This document shows, in pieces, positions 36,244 to 45,674 of a stretch of DNA of 64,000 nt. The notes under the pieces are model-generated. The model saw only the letters and a program-made list of their open reading frames with translations. It was not told the DNA's origin and ran no database searches. The DNA is from JAFGBI01 sp964454025. Its GTDB lineage: Bacteria > Myxococcota_A > Polyangia > Polyangiales > Polyangiaceae. The first letter of the stretch is position 1. Each line of letters begins with the position of its first letter. The stretch lies in assembly GCA_964454025.1 (NCBI GenBank), contig CAYVRP010000008.1, forward strand, positions 46,829 through 110,828, in the 5' to 3' direction. The position numbers were made by a program, and so were the translations under genes.

Positions 36244-37666
36244 GGCTGCCGCTCGCCGGGCCGAGCTCGAAGCCGAAGTAGTCGCGCGCGTTGCCGAAGC
36301 AAACGGCCGCCACCAGCTCGCCGAGCAGGGCGCGATCGTCGGGGAGCCGGCCGCGCGCGACGTCCCGCCCGAGCAGATCGCAGAGCAGGCGCCGGAAGTA
36401 GTCGTGGCGAGAGAAGGACAGCAAGCTCCTCGAGTCGGTCACCATCCCCACGAACCGCCGGAGCAGGCCGTGGCTGGAGATCGCCGCGAGGTGGCGCTCC
36501 ATGCCGTCGAGCTGGTCGAGGAACCACCAGGCGCTGCCGAGCTGGAGCTTGCCCGCCGGGCCGCCCTGGAAGCTGCCGATCACGGTGGCCAGGAGGTCGT
36601 TGTCGCGGGGGTTCGCGTGGTACACGATGGTCTTGGCCAGCCGATCCTCCCGGTCGAGCCGATCCAGGTGGGCGATCAGCCCGGGCGCGACGGGGGCGTC
36701 TCCGATGGCGTCGAAGCCGGTGTCGGGGCCGAGCTCTGCCCGCCGCCGCGACGAGAGATTTCGCGCCGCGCCGAGGTGGTACTGCTGCACCCAGCCGCGG
36801 CGGTGATCCATCAGCGACAGCTCGAGCAGGATCGCCGAGCGGTACGCCACCGCCACCTCGCCGCCCACCGCCTCCCCGGCGCGCGCCCGGGCGAACGCCC
36901 GCCGCGCCTCGGTGAGGGTGCAGTGCCCCGCGTCGAGCGTGGTGAGCCCGTGGTCGGAGGCGCGGCACCCGGCGGCGTGGAACGCCTCGTGCCGCCGCTC
37001 CAGCGCGGCCAGCAGATCGTCGTAGGAGGCGATGGTGAGCCCCGCGGCCCGCTCGAGCCGGGCGAGCCAGGCCCCGAACCGCGGCGGGTCGTCCACCGCG
37101 AGCGCCGCGTCGGGGCGGAAGGTCGGCACCAGGCGGGTCCGCGCGCCGGCGGCCGCCTGGTGGGCGCGGTGCGGGGCCAGGTCGTCCGCCGGATCATCGG
37201 TGGTCGCGACCAGGGCGACCCGGTGCTGGGCGAGGAGGCCCTGCGCCGAGAAGGCGGGCTCGACGAGCCGCGCGTTGGCAGCGTCGTAGATCCGCCGCGC
37301 GGTCGCCGGGCCCAGCCGCTCGGTGATGCCGAACGGGAACGCGAGCTCGAGGTGGGTCCAGTGGTAAAGGGGGTTCCCGAGCGTCGCCGGGACCGTCTCC
37401 GCCCAGGCCGCGAAGCGCTCCCAGTCGGTCGCGTCGCCGGTGATGAGACGCTCGGGGACGCCGTTGGCGCGCATGGCGCGCCACTTGTAGTGGTCGTCCT
37501 CGAGCCAGAGCGCGGTCAGGGTGGGGTACCGGCGGTCCCCCGCGATCGCCGCCGGATCGAGGTGACAGTGGAAGTCGAGGATCGGCTGGAGCCGGGCGTG
37601 CTCGTGATAGAGCTCGCGGGCCGTGTCCGTCTCGAGCAGGAAATCCTCGTGGATGAAGGGGGGCAT
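36233..37666 (-). CDS. uxaC: Glucuronate isomerase
   Basis: The 477-residue protein is UxaC: LQPILDFHCHLDP (metal-binding HxH at H33/H35), WLEDDHYKWRAMRANG, YHWTHLELAFPFGI, TTDDPADDL, AILLELSLMDHRRGWVQQYHLGA, VTDSRSLLSFSRHDYFRRLL and NARDYFGFELG at the end. It converts D-glucuronate to D-fructuronate (and galacturonate to tagaturonate) in the cytoplasm, the first step of uronate use. ATG 37666 gives the usual MPPFIHEDFLL start. Uronates would come from glucuronoxylan, which fits the GH30 and GH10-like proteins in the region. The length is normal. Confidence 0.95.
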   Translation of the reverse strand: MPPFIHEDFLLETDTARELYHEHARLQPILDFHCHLDPAAIAGDRRYPTLTALWLEDDHYKWRAMRANGVPERLITGDATDWERFAAWAETVPATLGNPLYHWTHLELAFPFGITERLGPATARRIYDAANARLVEPAFSAQGLLAQHRVALVATTDDPADDLAPHRAHQAAAGARTRLVPTFRPDAALAVDDPPRFGAWLARLERAAGLTIASYDDLLAALERRHEAFHAAGCRASDHGLTTLDAGHCTLTEARRAFARARAGEAVGGEVAVAYRSAILLELSLMDHRRGWVQQYHLGAARNLSSRRRAELGPDTGFDAIGDAPVAPGLIAHLDRLDREDRLAKTIVYHANPRDNDLLATVIGSFQGGPAGKLQLGSAWWFLDQLDGMERHLAAISSHGLLRRFVGMVTDSRSLLSFSRHDYFRRLLCDLLGRDVARGRLPDDRALLGELVAAVCFGNARDYFGFELGPASGSLTG

Positions 37667-37771
37667 GGACCGGCGAGTTATCGGCTGCCGCCGGGGCGCC
37701 AGCCAGCCCCTTTCTGCCCGCCGCTGTCCCGGGTTCCCGGCCTGCCGCGGGGCTCGTCGGACGAGCGAGGG

Positions 37772-38647
37772 GACGGCTCCCTGCCGCCCTCGCCGGAACG
37801 GCCCGGCGAGGCGTACTCGGCGGCGCTCGACCTCTCGACCGCGCCCGCGCCCGCTCGCGCCCGAGGAGATCGCTGCCCTGGTGGCGCCTGGCGAGTCAAC
37901 GCGGGTGGGGCCGCGTCGACCAGCCCGACGGCGCGCTCGCCGCGCTCCCACGCTTCCGCCCGGTGTCTTGGCGCGTGCTCAAGGGCGCGCTCGTCGGGGA
38001 GCCGTTCGCCCGCCGGGCGTGGTGCGACGGAAGCGTCCGCCTGGCCGTCTCCGGCTGCCGCCCGCGGGAGACGGCCCTCGTTCCGGAGCCCGCGGACGTG
38101 GTGACGGGCGGGGGCTTCGTGGTCACCCTCCACCGTGGCTCGGTCCTGTTCGTGTCCGCGGCGCACCGCCATTGCCGCGCCGACTTCCAGCGGCGCGCCC
38201 AGAGCCCGCGCTTTCTGGTCTTCGAGCTCTGGGAGCACCAGGTGGAGGGCTACCTCGCGGTGCAGGAGCTGCTGGAGGAGCGGGTGGAGAAGCTCCCGGA
38301 CGCCCTCCGAGGCGAGCGGGTGGACGACGTCGTGTCCGGCGCCATCTCCGAGCTTGGCGCGGACCTGCTGCACTTCCGCCCGATCTTGCTCCCGGCCCGG
38401 GCGGCGCTCACGGGTCGGGCGAGGCGCAAGTCCATCTTCATCGGCGAGGCGACGCGAGGCGTTCCTCGCCAACATGGTGGGCACCGTGGAGCACCTGCTC
38501 CACGCCGTGCTCGTCGATCGAGCCATCCCGAGCGAGTCGTGGCGCCTTCGCGTGTCGCTGGTCGGCCGCCGCACCAATCTGGTCATGGACCGGTTTACGG
38601 TGGTGAGCGCGGTCTTTCCCCCGGGCACCTGCCTGGTCGGCGTCTAA
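37772..38647 (+). pseudogene. Frameshifted gene of unknown function
   Basis: Coding-like sequence continues through three frame changes, all in the same direction: GEAYSAALDLSTAPAP, then PLAPEEIAALVAPGES, then WGRVDQPDGALAALPRFRPV to KSIFIGEAT, then REAFLANMVGTVEHLL to the stop at 38647. The longest intact part, about 37880-38450, includes FLVFELWEHQVEGYL and VQELLEERVEKLPDAL. Either the gene is decayed or the assembly has clustered single-base errors. The last shift sits in a near-repeat (GCGAGGCGACGCGAGGCG). I recognise no family. The 5' limit is approximate. Confidence 0.5.
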
Positions 38648-38881
38648 GGGACGAGCTGCGACCGGTTGCCGGAGCTCCACCGGGAGTACGGGTGCGCCCA
38701 CTTCTGGGCGCTCGTGCTCGTCATCGCGGGGGCACTGCTCTGGCCGCTCCGCCGGTACCCGCTCCTGCCGGCGCCCGGGGACCCGTTCCCGCGCCGATTC
38801 GTCCACGGGTCGGCCTGGCCGCGGCCATGCACCTGCGCGGCTCGCTCCGACCGCACCCCCGAGCCCGGGAGCCCTCGAACC

Positions 38882-40630
38882 ATGCTCGACCCTCGACGTG
38901 TCGCGGTCGCCTCGCTGCTGCCCCTGCTGACCCTCGCCTGCGGCCAGGCGGACGAGCCGTCGGACTCCGACGCCGCTGCGTCGGGGGGCGAGCCCGCGAC
39001 CACGGGTGGTGCCCTCACCGCGGTCGGTGGCGGGGCGTCAGGAACCACCATGGGCTCCGGGGGCAGCCCCGGTTCCGGTGCCAGCCCGGCCCTCGTGGGC
39101 AACGCGGGAAACCCGGCGACGGGCGGGGCCTCGGGGATGGGCGCGGCGCCGCCGGCGGGCGGTGGGCTCCAGACCGGGGGCGAGCCCGGCCTGGGTGGAA
39201 GCTCCGGGTCGGGTGGCGGCTCCCCCGGGGGCGGCACTGCGCCCGGCGGGACCGCGGGGACGGGGGCCGCCGCGTCCGTCGGCGGCGGCGCGGAGACGGG
39301 CGGCCTGTCCGGGGAGGGCGGCGCGCCCGGCAGCGGGGGCGCGCCCAGCAGCGGCGGGGCCGAGAGCACGGGTGGGATCCCGGAGCCGCTCACCTGCGCC
39401 GAGGCGGTGGGGCCGTACGCCATCGCCGCCACGCCGCTCGATCCCGCCCTGGTGCCCGGCGAGGTGGCGGGTGGGTGGGGCGCGGAGAACTTCGCCGAGC
39501 TGCCGGTCGCCGTCGACCCTACCACGGGCGAGGTCTACGTCGGGTTCACCTCGGTGGCAGGCGCCGCCACCATCGCCGGTGTCGAGGGGGTCGTCGCCTC
39601 CACCCCGGGCGCGGTCCTCGCCGGGGTCGCCGTCACCAGCGACGGCGTCGCCGCGCTGCTCTTCGATCCGAACGAAACCGTCGACGAACGCACCTGGGCG
39701 GCCGTGGCCCGCTACGACTGGAGCGGCGGCGTCCTCTTCCAGACCGACCTGTTCCGGTCCAGCAACCTCGAGGACGTCGGGACCAAGGGCGCGCCCGGGA
39801 CCGGCCGGTTCGGCTACCTCTCCGGATCCGACGAGCTGGTCGCCTACTTCGGTCACACCCAGCGCTACGACGACGGGGTGCGTCACCAGGGGGGCTACCT
39901 CGCCGCCGTGAACGGCGCGGGGGAGCAGCGGCTCATCAGCGGTTGGTGGGGCAGCCACAACCTCGATCAGCGCCTGCTCGTCGCCGGAGCCCCGGCGGCG
40001 ATCCTGGGGCTCGGCGACGCCTACCCGGAGGGGATCTTCTTCGCCTTCCTCGAGGGCGAACCCCGGACCAACGTCATCTATCCGCTCGCCTCCGCCGGCA
40101 ACGGCGCCACCAACGGCCAGCTCGGCGGCCTGGTCGACCTGGGCGACGAGATCCTGGTCCCTTTCATCACCAACAACTCGATCCCCCAGGATCTGGACGC
40201 CGGCACCTGGCCCGACATCGACGAGACCATCGCCGATCAGATCCGCGCTGCCGCCGATCACGGGACCGATCTCGGGATCCTGCGCGTGCCCCGCGGCGAC
40301 GCACCCGGAGAGCTGACCGCCACCTGGCTCGATCCCCAGCTCACGGAGGGAGCGTCGCTCGCGCAGCTCAAGTCCGCGCCCTATGGCACCGGGGGGCTCG
40401 TGTTGCTCGCCTGGGCGGAGATCAGCGGCAGCGGCTGGCGAGCGGAGGTCAGCGGCTACTACACGATGGTGATCGATGGCGATGGCGCCGTCTGCCAGCC
40501 GAAGACCGCGCTCGACCCCTCGCTCGCGTTCACCTCGGGGGACGATCTCGTCGGCCGCCCCGATGGCTCGATCGTGTGGGCGAGCGACGCCTCCGGCGCG
40601 CTCGCGATCGTCACGCTCACGCCCCGGTAG
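38882..40630 (+). CDS. Lipoprotein of unknown function with long Gly linker
   Basis: The 582-residue protein has lipobox LAC (LLTLACGQAD) and a Gly/Ala/Ser linker of about 140 residues. The folded part starts near LTCAEAVGPYAIAATPLD and looks like a beta-propeller: repeated strands such as VAVDPTTGEVYVGFTS, AAVARYDWSGG, GGYLAAVNGAGE, LILVPFITNN-type segments and GRPDGSIVWASDASG. WWGSHNLDQRLLV resembles propeller proteins that report on a bound ligand. No catalytic motif was found. ATG 38882 lacks a strong ribosome binding site. It lies alone between the frameshifted gene and the XylR-like regulator. Confidence 0.72.
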   Translation: MLDPRRVAVASLLPLLTLACGQADEPSDSDAAASGGEPATTGGALTAVGGGASGTTMGSGGSPGSGASPALVGNAGNPATGGASGMGAAPPAGGGLQTGGEPGLGGSSGSGGGSPGGGTAPGGTAGTGAAASVGGGAETGGLSGEGGAPGSGGAPSSGGAESTGGIPEPLTCAEAVGPYAIAATPLDPALVPGEVAGGWGAENFAELPVAVDPTTGEVYVGFTSVAGAATIAGVEGVVASTPGAVLAGVAVTSDGVAALLFDPNETVDERTWAAVARYDWSGGVLFQTDLFRSSNLEDVGTKGAPGTGRFGYLSGSDELVAYFGHTQRYDDGVRHQGGYLAAVNGAGEQRLISGWWGSHNLDQRLLVAGAPAAILGLGDAYPEGIFFAFLEGEPRTNVIYPLASAGNGATNGQLGGLVDLGDEILVPFITNNSIPQDLDAGTWPDIDETIADQIRAAADHGTDLGILRVPRGDAPGELTATWLDPQLTEGASLAQLKSAPYGTGGLVLLAWAEISGSGWRAEVSGYYTMVIDGDGAVCQPKTALDPSLAFTSGDDLVGRPDGSIVWASDASGALAIVTLTPR

Positions 40631-40781
40631 CGACGGCGCGAGAACGGGCCGCGACCGTCGCCCGAACCCCCAGCAGAGCGCCCCGTTGACCTCGGCGCGG
40701 TGAGCCTCGGCGCCGTCCCGGCAGGTGGCGCGGGACCGCGCTTGGACGCTGCCGGGGCGTCGTGGTAGCTGCTCGGGGAGG

Positions 40782-41942
40782 ATGAGCGCCCAGCGCGTGC
40801 TCGTGATGCTCGGCACGGACATGGCCTGGTCGCGAGGGATCCTGCGCGGCTTCATGGCCGCCGCGCACGAGCAGAGCTGGACGCTCCTCCACTATCATCC
40901 CTCGGCGGACCTCCACTGGCTGGTCAACGAGTGGCGCCCCGCCGCCGTGGTGATCGGGTCCGGGTTCGACCCCGCCGCGCTCGCCGACCTGGCGCGGGCG
41001 TCGCTGGTCTCGGTGACGGTGGACCGGAGCGCGGACGGGATCGCCTCCGTCTGCCTCGACGAGGAGGCCATCGCGGCGCTGGCGCTGGAGCACCTCGCCG
41101 CGACGCGGCTCCGCGCCGTCGCCACCTTCCGCTACGACGAGTCGCCGTTCGCCGTCGCCCGGGAGCGCGCGTTCGCCGAGCAGGCGCGCGCGGTCGGGAT
41201 CGAGGTCGCTCCTGGGTGGGGCGGTCAGGACTTCTCGGCGTCGGAGCGCGGGGAGCGCCCGGCGGCGATGGTGGCGTGGCTGCGGGCGCTGCCGAAGCCC
41301 TGCGGCATCTTCACCTGCACCGACGGGTGGGCGCGCACGGTGGCGCGCTACGCGCGCGAGGCCGGGCTCCGCGTGCCGGAGGCCCTGGCGCTGGTGGGGG
41401 CCGACAACGACGTGCTCGAGTGCGAGCTGATCTCGCCGCCGCTCTCCAGCGTGATGATCCCCTGGGAAGAGGTGGGGCGGGCCGCCGCCACGCTGGTCCG
41501 CCTCGTGCTCGGCCGCCAGCAGATCGCAGGGAGGCGGGTCGTCGTCTCACCGGTCGCCGTGGTGGGCCGGCGCTCCTCGCGCCTGCTAGCCATCGACGAC
41601 CCGCTGGTCTCGAGCGCCGTGGCCTGGATCCACGACCACGCCGATCGGCGGCTGACCGTGCCCATGGTGGCGCGCGCGGTGGGCGGCGGCCGGCAGCGGC
41701 TCGAGCGACGCTTCCGCCGCGCGCTCGATCGCACGATCCAGGAGGAGATCCGCCGCGCGCACGTCGAGGCGGCGAAGCACTGGCTCGCGACGACGCGGCT
41801 GGGTCTGGCCGAGGTCGCGAAGCGGAGCGGGTTCACCAGCCCCTCGCTGCTCAGCGTGGCCTTCCGTCGCGAGATCGGGATGCCGCCCGGGACCTACCGC
41901 CGCCGCCTGCAGCGGCGGTTCGGCAAGGCCGACGACGACTGA
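40782..41942 (+). CDS. XylR-like regulator (LacI-type sensor plus AraC HTH)
   Basis: The 386-residue protein joins an N-terminal periplasmic-binding-protein-like sensor of LacI type (about 1-275: RGILRGFMAAAHE, VTVDRSADGIASVCLDEEAIAALALEHL, GIFTCTDGWARTVARYAREAG) to a C-terminal AraC helix-turn-helix (about 285-380: MVARAVGGGRQRLERRFRRAL, LAEVAKRSGFTSPSLLSVAF). This is the layout of E. coli XylR, which senses xylose. It probably responds to a free sugar and activates pentose or uronate genes. GGAG stands just before ATG 40782. Its 3' third is overlapped on the other strand by the AraC-type gene at 41586. Confidence 0.87.
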   Translation: MSAQRVLVMLGTDMAWSRGILRGFMAAAHEQSWTLLHYHPSADLHWLVNEWRPAAVVIGSGFDPAALADLARASLVSVTVDRSADGIASVCLDEEAIAALALEHLAATRLRAVATFRYDESPFAVARERAFAEQARAVGIEVAPGWGGQDFSASERGERPAAMVAWLRALPKPCGIFTCTDGWARTVARYAREAGLRVPEALALVGADNDVLECELISPPLSSVMIPWEEVGRAAATLVRLVLGRQQIAGRRVVVSPVAVVGRRSSRLLAIDDPLVSSAVAWIHDHADRRLTVPMVARAVGGGRQRLERRFRRALDRTIQEEIRRAHVEAAKHWLATTRLGLAEVAKRSGFTSPSLLSVAFRREIGMPPGTYRRRLQRRFGKADDD

Positions 41943-42905
41943 GCCAAGGTCACACGCCGGGGGCACGCGGGGCTCGAGCGGGCGCCCCCCGGTCGCCCCA
42001 CCGTGGTGGTGCAGGCGGGCGAAGCGGGCCGGCGGCACGCCCATCACCCGGCGGAACACCCGCGAGAAGTGGAACGGGTCGCTGAACCCGAGCTCCTGCG
42101 CGACCCGCTGCACGCATGCCCCCGGCGCCGCGAGGCGGTCGGCGGCGTGCGCCATCTTCTGCTGCATCAGGTACTGGTACGGAGTCTGCCGATCATAGCG
42201 ACGAAACAGGCGACAGACGTAGGCGGGATCGACGCGGCACTCGCGCGCGAGCTGCTCGAGGGAGAAGATCGCGTTCCACCGCTCCGCGATGCGTTGGCGA
42301 CAGCGCAGGTACGTGCCGAAGGCGGCGCCCCGGGCGACGCCGTGCGCGACCGACGTCTCCGCGATGCGCAGGACGAGCCGCTCCACGATCAGCGCTGCGA
42401 TGCGCCGGGACAGCTCGGTGGCGCGCTCGGTCGTCCGCGTCAGCTCCTCGAACAGATCGAGGATGTCCCGCGGCGCGGAGGTGTACACGACGGCGCCGGG
42501 CGCGGGGCCGTACCGCTCGAGCCGCGCGGCCACCCCCGCGCCGGCGACGCTCACGGAGTACCTCACCAGGGCCGTGCGGGGGCCGGTCACGAGTCGCAGT
42601 GGTACGCCGGGTCCATGAGCGAAGATCATGCCGGGGCCGAGCGTGTGGCGGCGTCCCGAGATCCAGAGTGCTCCGGCCCCCTGCGCCACGAGCTCGATCG
42701 TCGGGTGGGGGACGCCTTCGGGATGCTGGACCACGCCGTCGGGCGCTGCGCGCTCGACCCCGCTCGACACCACGAGGAGCTGGCCGGGGGCGACGGGCGG
42801 CGGATCCGCGTGCCCCCGCTCCGCGCGGGCGTCGAGCAGGGACGCCGCGCGCGCCGCGCCCGGGCTCCTCGTCAGGAGGATCGACTCGAGTGTCGCCGTG
42901 GTCAT
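41586..42905 (-). CDS. AraC-family regulator, reading frame overruns into xylR-like gene
   Basis: The first 302 residues or so are a normal AraC-type protein. A cupin-like sensor (PTIELVAQGAGALWISGRRH, GPGMIFAHGPG) is followed by two HTH motifs (LEQLARECRVDPAYVCRLFRRYD and VQRVAQELGFSDPFHFSRVFRRVMG). The frame then stays open for about 137 further residues, antisense to the XylR-like gene, and stops only at 41586. That tail is Arg/Pro/Ala-rich and not family-like; the expected end is near 41998. A lost stop codon or a small indel is likely. ATG 42905 has GAGG 7 bp upstream. Its targets are unknown; the MFS/FAH pair is the nearest divergent operon. Confidence 0.75.
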   Translation of the reverse strand: MTTATLESILLTRSPGAARAASLLDARAERGHADPPPVAPGQLLVVSSGVERAAPDGVVQHPEGVPHPTIELVAQGAGALWISGRRHTLGPGMIFAHGPGVPLRLVTGPRTALVRYSVSVAGAGVAARLERYGPAPGAVVYTSAPRDILDLFEELTRTTERATELSRRIAALIVERLVLRIAETSVAHGVARGAAFGTYLRCRQRIAERWNAIFSLEQLARECRVDPAYVCRLFRRYDRQTPYQYLMQQKMAHAADRLAAPGACVQRVAQELGFSDPFHFSRVFRRVMGVPPARFARLHHHGGATGGRPLEPRVPPACDLGSVVVGLAEPPLQAAAVGPGRHPDLATEGHAEQRGAGEPAPLRDLGQTQPRRREPVLRRLDVRAADLLLDRAIERAAEASLEPLPAAAHRARHHGHGQPPIGVVVDPGHGARDQRVVDG

Positions 42906-43485
42906 GCTCGCACCTCGCTCGAGGATCACCCGCACCCGCCGCCGCGCGCGGAGGACTGATCGCCGCGAGGGCGCAGGGAGGGCAGCGATCCTACAGCGAA
43001 GCTTTCCGCAGAATGGCCCGGGAACAAGCGCGTGCTTCGCGGCGCGGGCACGCCACGCAACGACGAACGACGCGCGACGCAAACGCAGAAGCCGCCTTGC
43101 ACGGGCGACCTCGCGCGCTCCCATCGAAGCCTCGCTCGGATCACGGGGTGACTCGCTCGCGCCGCCGGGGTCGGCGACCCGGGGGCGAATTCTCGCGCGA
43201 CGAAATCCGCAAGCGCCCACCGCGGCGTCCCCGCGCGGGCGCGGTCACCGGCCCCGACGCGCCCACGCGGCGACCGCCACGCTGCGTCCGAGGCCGGGGC
43301 TCGACCCGCGTGGGAAGGCCGCCGAAGCCCGGCCGAGCCGGGGCCGCGGGGGGGTGTGCTAGCGTCCGCGCGCTGCCCTGCCGGACCTGCCGTCCCCCGC
43401 CGCCGCGCGCGCCCACGCGCGCCCCCCGCGGGAGGCCACGGCGGCGCTCCTGGCCTCGTCGCTCGCCGGCTTCCTGGGCGCGCTG
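42906..43485. other. Divergent intergenic region between AraC and MFS genes
   Basis: The control region of both divergent genes. A partly symmetric GCGAAGCTTTCCGC near 42998 is the only AT-rich element noted. The last 50 bp or so probably encode the N-terminus of the MFS protein. Confidence 0.45.
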
Positions 43486-44844
43486 ATGGGGTCCAGCGTG
43501 AACGTCGCGCTGCCGGCGATGGGGGCCGCCCTCGGGGCGGACGCGGTGACCCTGAACTGGATCGTCACGGCCTTCCTCCTCGTCTCCGCCTCGCTCCTCC
43601 TCCCGCTCGGCGGGCTGGCGGATCGGCTCGGCCGGCGGCGGCTGTTCGCGCTCGGTCTCGCCCTCTCCATCGCCACCGGGATCGCGAGCGCCCTGGCGCC
43701 CACCGCCTCCACCCTGATTGCCCTGCGCGCCCTGCAGGGCGTCGGCGGGGCGCTGCAGTTCAGCACCTCGCTCGCCATCGTGGTGGCGGTGACTCCCCCG
43801 GCCCGGCGCGGGGCCGCGCTCGGGATCGCCGTGGCGGCCGGCTACGTCGGCCTCTCGGTGGGGCCGTTCGCCGGCGGCCTGCTCACCGAGTGGCTCGGCT
43901 GGCGGGGCGTGTTCCTCGTCCCGGCGCTGGGCACCATCCCGGCGCTGGCGCTGGTGTGGTGGGGCCTTCCCGTGGACGCGCCCGCGCCGCACGACGGCCG
44001 CTTCGACCTGCTCGGCTCCGCGACCTACACGGCGGCGCTCGCAGCCCTGCTGCTCGGGTGCTCCGCGCTCACCGACGCGGGGGGAGTCCTGCTCGCCGCG
44101 CTCGGCCTGCTGGGCCTCGGGGCCTTCCTCGCGATCGAGCGTCGCCTCGCGCAACCCCTGCTCGACGTCGGACGCTTCCTCGCGAACCGCGTCTTCTTCC
44201 TGTCCAACCTGGCGGCGATGATCCACTACGCGGCGACCTCGGCCATCGGCTACTTCCTGAGCCTGTACTTGCAGAGCGTGCGCGGCCTCCGCCCGCTCGA
44301 CGCGGGGCTCCTGCTGGTGGCGCAGCCCGCCTGCATGGCCGTCCTCTCGCCGCTCGCGGGACGCCTCTCGGACCGCTTCGAGCCGCGCTGGCTCGCCTCC
44401 TCGGGCATGGTCCTCTCCGCGCTCGGCCTCGGGGTGCTGGTGCCGATCGGCGTGGCGACGCCGCTCGTGGTGGTGGTCGGGGCGCTCGTGCTCCTCGGCG
44501 TCGGCTTCGCGCTCTTCTCCTCGCCGAACACCAACGCCGTGGTGAGCGCCGTCTCCAGCTCCGACCTCGGGCTCGCGAACGCCACCCTCTCCACCATGCG
44601 CAACGTCGGGCAGGCCCTGTCCATGACCTTCGCGCTCCTGCTCGTCTCCGTCCACGTCGGACACGTGCAGCTCGGGCCGAGGACCACGGCCGGGCTCGTC
44701 GCCGCGATGCGGGCGGCGTTCGGCGCGTTCATGGGCGCGACCCTGCTCGGCGCGCTGGCGTCGCTGGCGCGCGGCCCCCGCCGCGTCGCGGCGACCCCCG
44801 CGGCGCCCGCCGCGGCCCGGGAGCGGCGGGGGGCGGGGCCGTGA
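43486..44844 (+). CDS. MFS transporter, DHA2-like (start uncertain)
   Basis: From ATG 43486 the protein has 452 residues and about 13 membrane helices, with MFS motif A LADRLGRRRLF and motif C-like GYVGLSVGPFAGGLL. The first helix clearly begins upstream of this ATG in frame (ALLASSLAGFLGALMGSSVNVALPAM), so the true start is 45-100 bp earlier. No in-frame ATG, GTG or TTG was found close by, so a CTG start or a sequence error is possible. The family exports drugs or metabolites. A FAH-family hydrolase overlaps its stop (GTGA), so a role in handling an organic or sugar acid is also possible. Confidence 0.8.
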   Translation: MGSSVNVALPAMGAALGADAVTLNWIVTAFLLVSASLLLPLGGLADRLGRRRLFALGLALSIATGIASALAPTASTLIALRALQGVGGALQFSTSLAIVVAVTPPARRGAALGIAVAAGYVGLSVGPFAGGLLTEWLGWRGVFLVPALGTIPALALVWWGLPVDAPAPHDGRFDLLGSATYTAALAALLLGCSALTDAGGVLLAALGLLGLGAFLAIERRLAQPLLDVGRFLANRVFFLSNLAAMIHYAATSAIGYFLSLYLQSVRGLRPLDAGLLLVAQPACMAVLSPLAGRLSDRFEPRWLASSGMVLSALGLGVLVPIGVATPLVVVVGALVLLGVGFALFSSPNTNAVVSAVSSSDLGLANATLSTMRNVGQALSMTFALLLVSVHVGHVQLGPRTTAGLVAAMRAAFGAFMGATLLGALASLARGPRRVAATPAAPAAARERRGAGP

Positions 44845-45674
44845 GGATTCACCGCTACCTCGATCCGTGCGGCGTCGTCCGGCACGCCCGTGAGGCGGCC
44901 GACGGCGCGCTGCTCCGGATCGAGGGCGACCCCTTCGGTGAGCACCGCGTCGCGGGCGAGGTCGCCGAGATCGCGCGGCGGCTGGCGCCGGTCGCGCCCG
45001 TCGCGCTGATCGGCATCGGGCTCAACTACCGGCGCCACGCGGCGGAGACGGGCGCCGCGATCCCGACGCACCCGGTGGTGTTCATGAAGGGCCTGAACGC
45101 GGTCCAGGACCCGGGAGCGCCGATCCAGCTGCCCCGGCACCTGCCGAGCGACGAGGTGGACTACGAGGGCGAGCTCGCCGTGGTGATCGGGCGGCGCTGC
45201 AAGAACGTCCCGCCCGCGCGGGCGCTCGAGCACGTCCGCGGATACACGGCCGCCAACGACGTCTCGGCGCGCGACTGGCAGAAGCGGCTCGGCGGCGGGC
45301 AGTGGTGCCGCGGCAAGTCCTTCGACACCTTCGCGCCTCTGGGGCCGTGCCTGGTGACGCCCGACGAGATCCCGGATCCGAACGCGCTCGCGATCCGCAC
45401 CCTCGTCAACGACCAGGTGCGGCAGGCCTCGAACACGGGGGACATGATCTTCGACGTCCCCACGCTCATCGCCTTCTTGAGCGGGAGCACGACGCTCCTG
45501 CCCGGCACGGTCATCCTCACCGGCACGCCCCACGGCGTCGGCATGGCCGCGTCCCCGCCGCGGTGGCTGCGGCCCGGCGACGTGGTGACGGTCGAGATCG
45601 AGGGCATCGGCGCCCTCACCAACCCGGTCGAGCTCGAGCCCGGCCGAGCGGAGGTTCACTCGCAGTCGGAGTAG
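44841..45674 (+). CDS. FAH-family hydrolase/hydratase
   Basis: The 277-residue protein starts at a GTG that overlaps the MFS stop. The FAH fold is marked by ALIGIGLNYRRHAAE, HPVVFMKGLNAVQDPG, DYEGELAVVIGRRC (metal-binding Glu pair), GYTAANDVSARDWQ, RGKSFDTFAPLGPCLV and ILTGTPHGVGM. Family members cleave or hydrate 2-keto acid intermediates of aromatic or sugar-acid catabolism (fumarylpyruvate, 2-keto-3-deoxy sugar acids, HpaG-type diacids) using a divalent metal. The precise substrate cannot be read off. The 3' end overlaps the convergent LRR lipoprotein gene by 19 bp. Confidence 0.87.
   Translation: MRIHRYLDPCGVVRHAREAADGALLRIEGDPFGEHRVAGEVAEIARRLAPVAPVALIGIGLNYRRHAAETGAAIPTHPVVFMKGLNAVQDPGAPIQLPRHLPSDEVDYEGELAVVIGRRCKNVPPARALEHVRGYTAANDVSARDWQKRLGGGQWCRGKSFDTFAPLGPCLVTPDEIPDPNALAIRTLVNDQVRQASNTGDMIFDVPTLIAFLSGSTTLLPGTVILTGTPHGVGMAASPPRWLRPGDVVTVEIEGIGALTNPVELEPGRAEVHSQSE

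Noticed and set aside
40782..41942. XylR-like protein as the repressor of the TAAA-type operators
   Set aside because: Its DNA-binding part is AraC-type, which does not bind CG-centred palindromes of LacI type.
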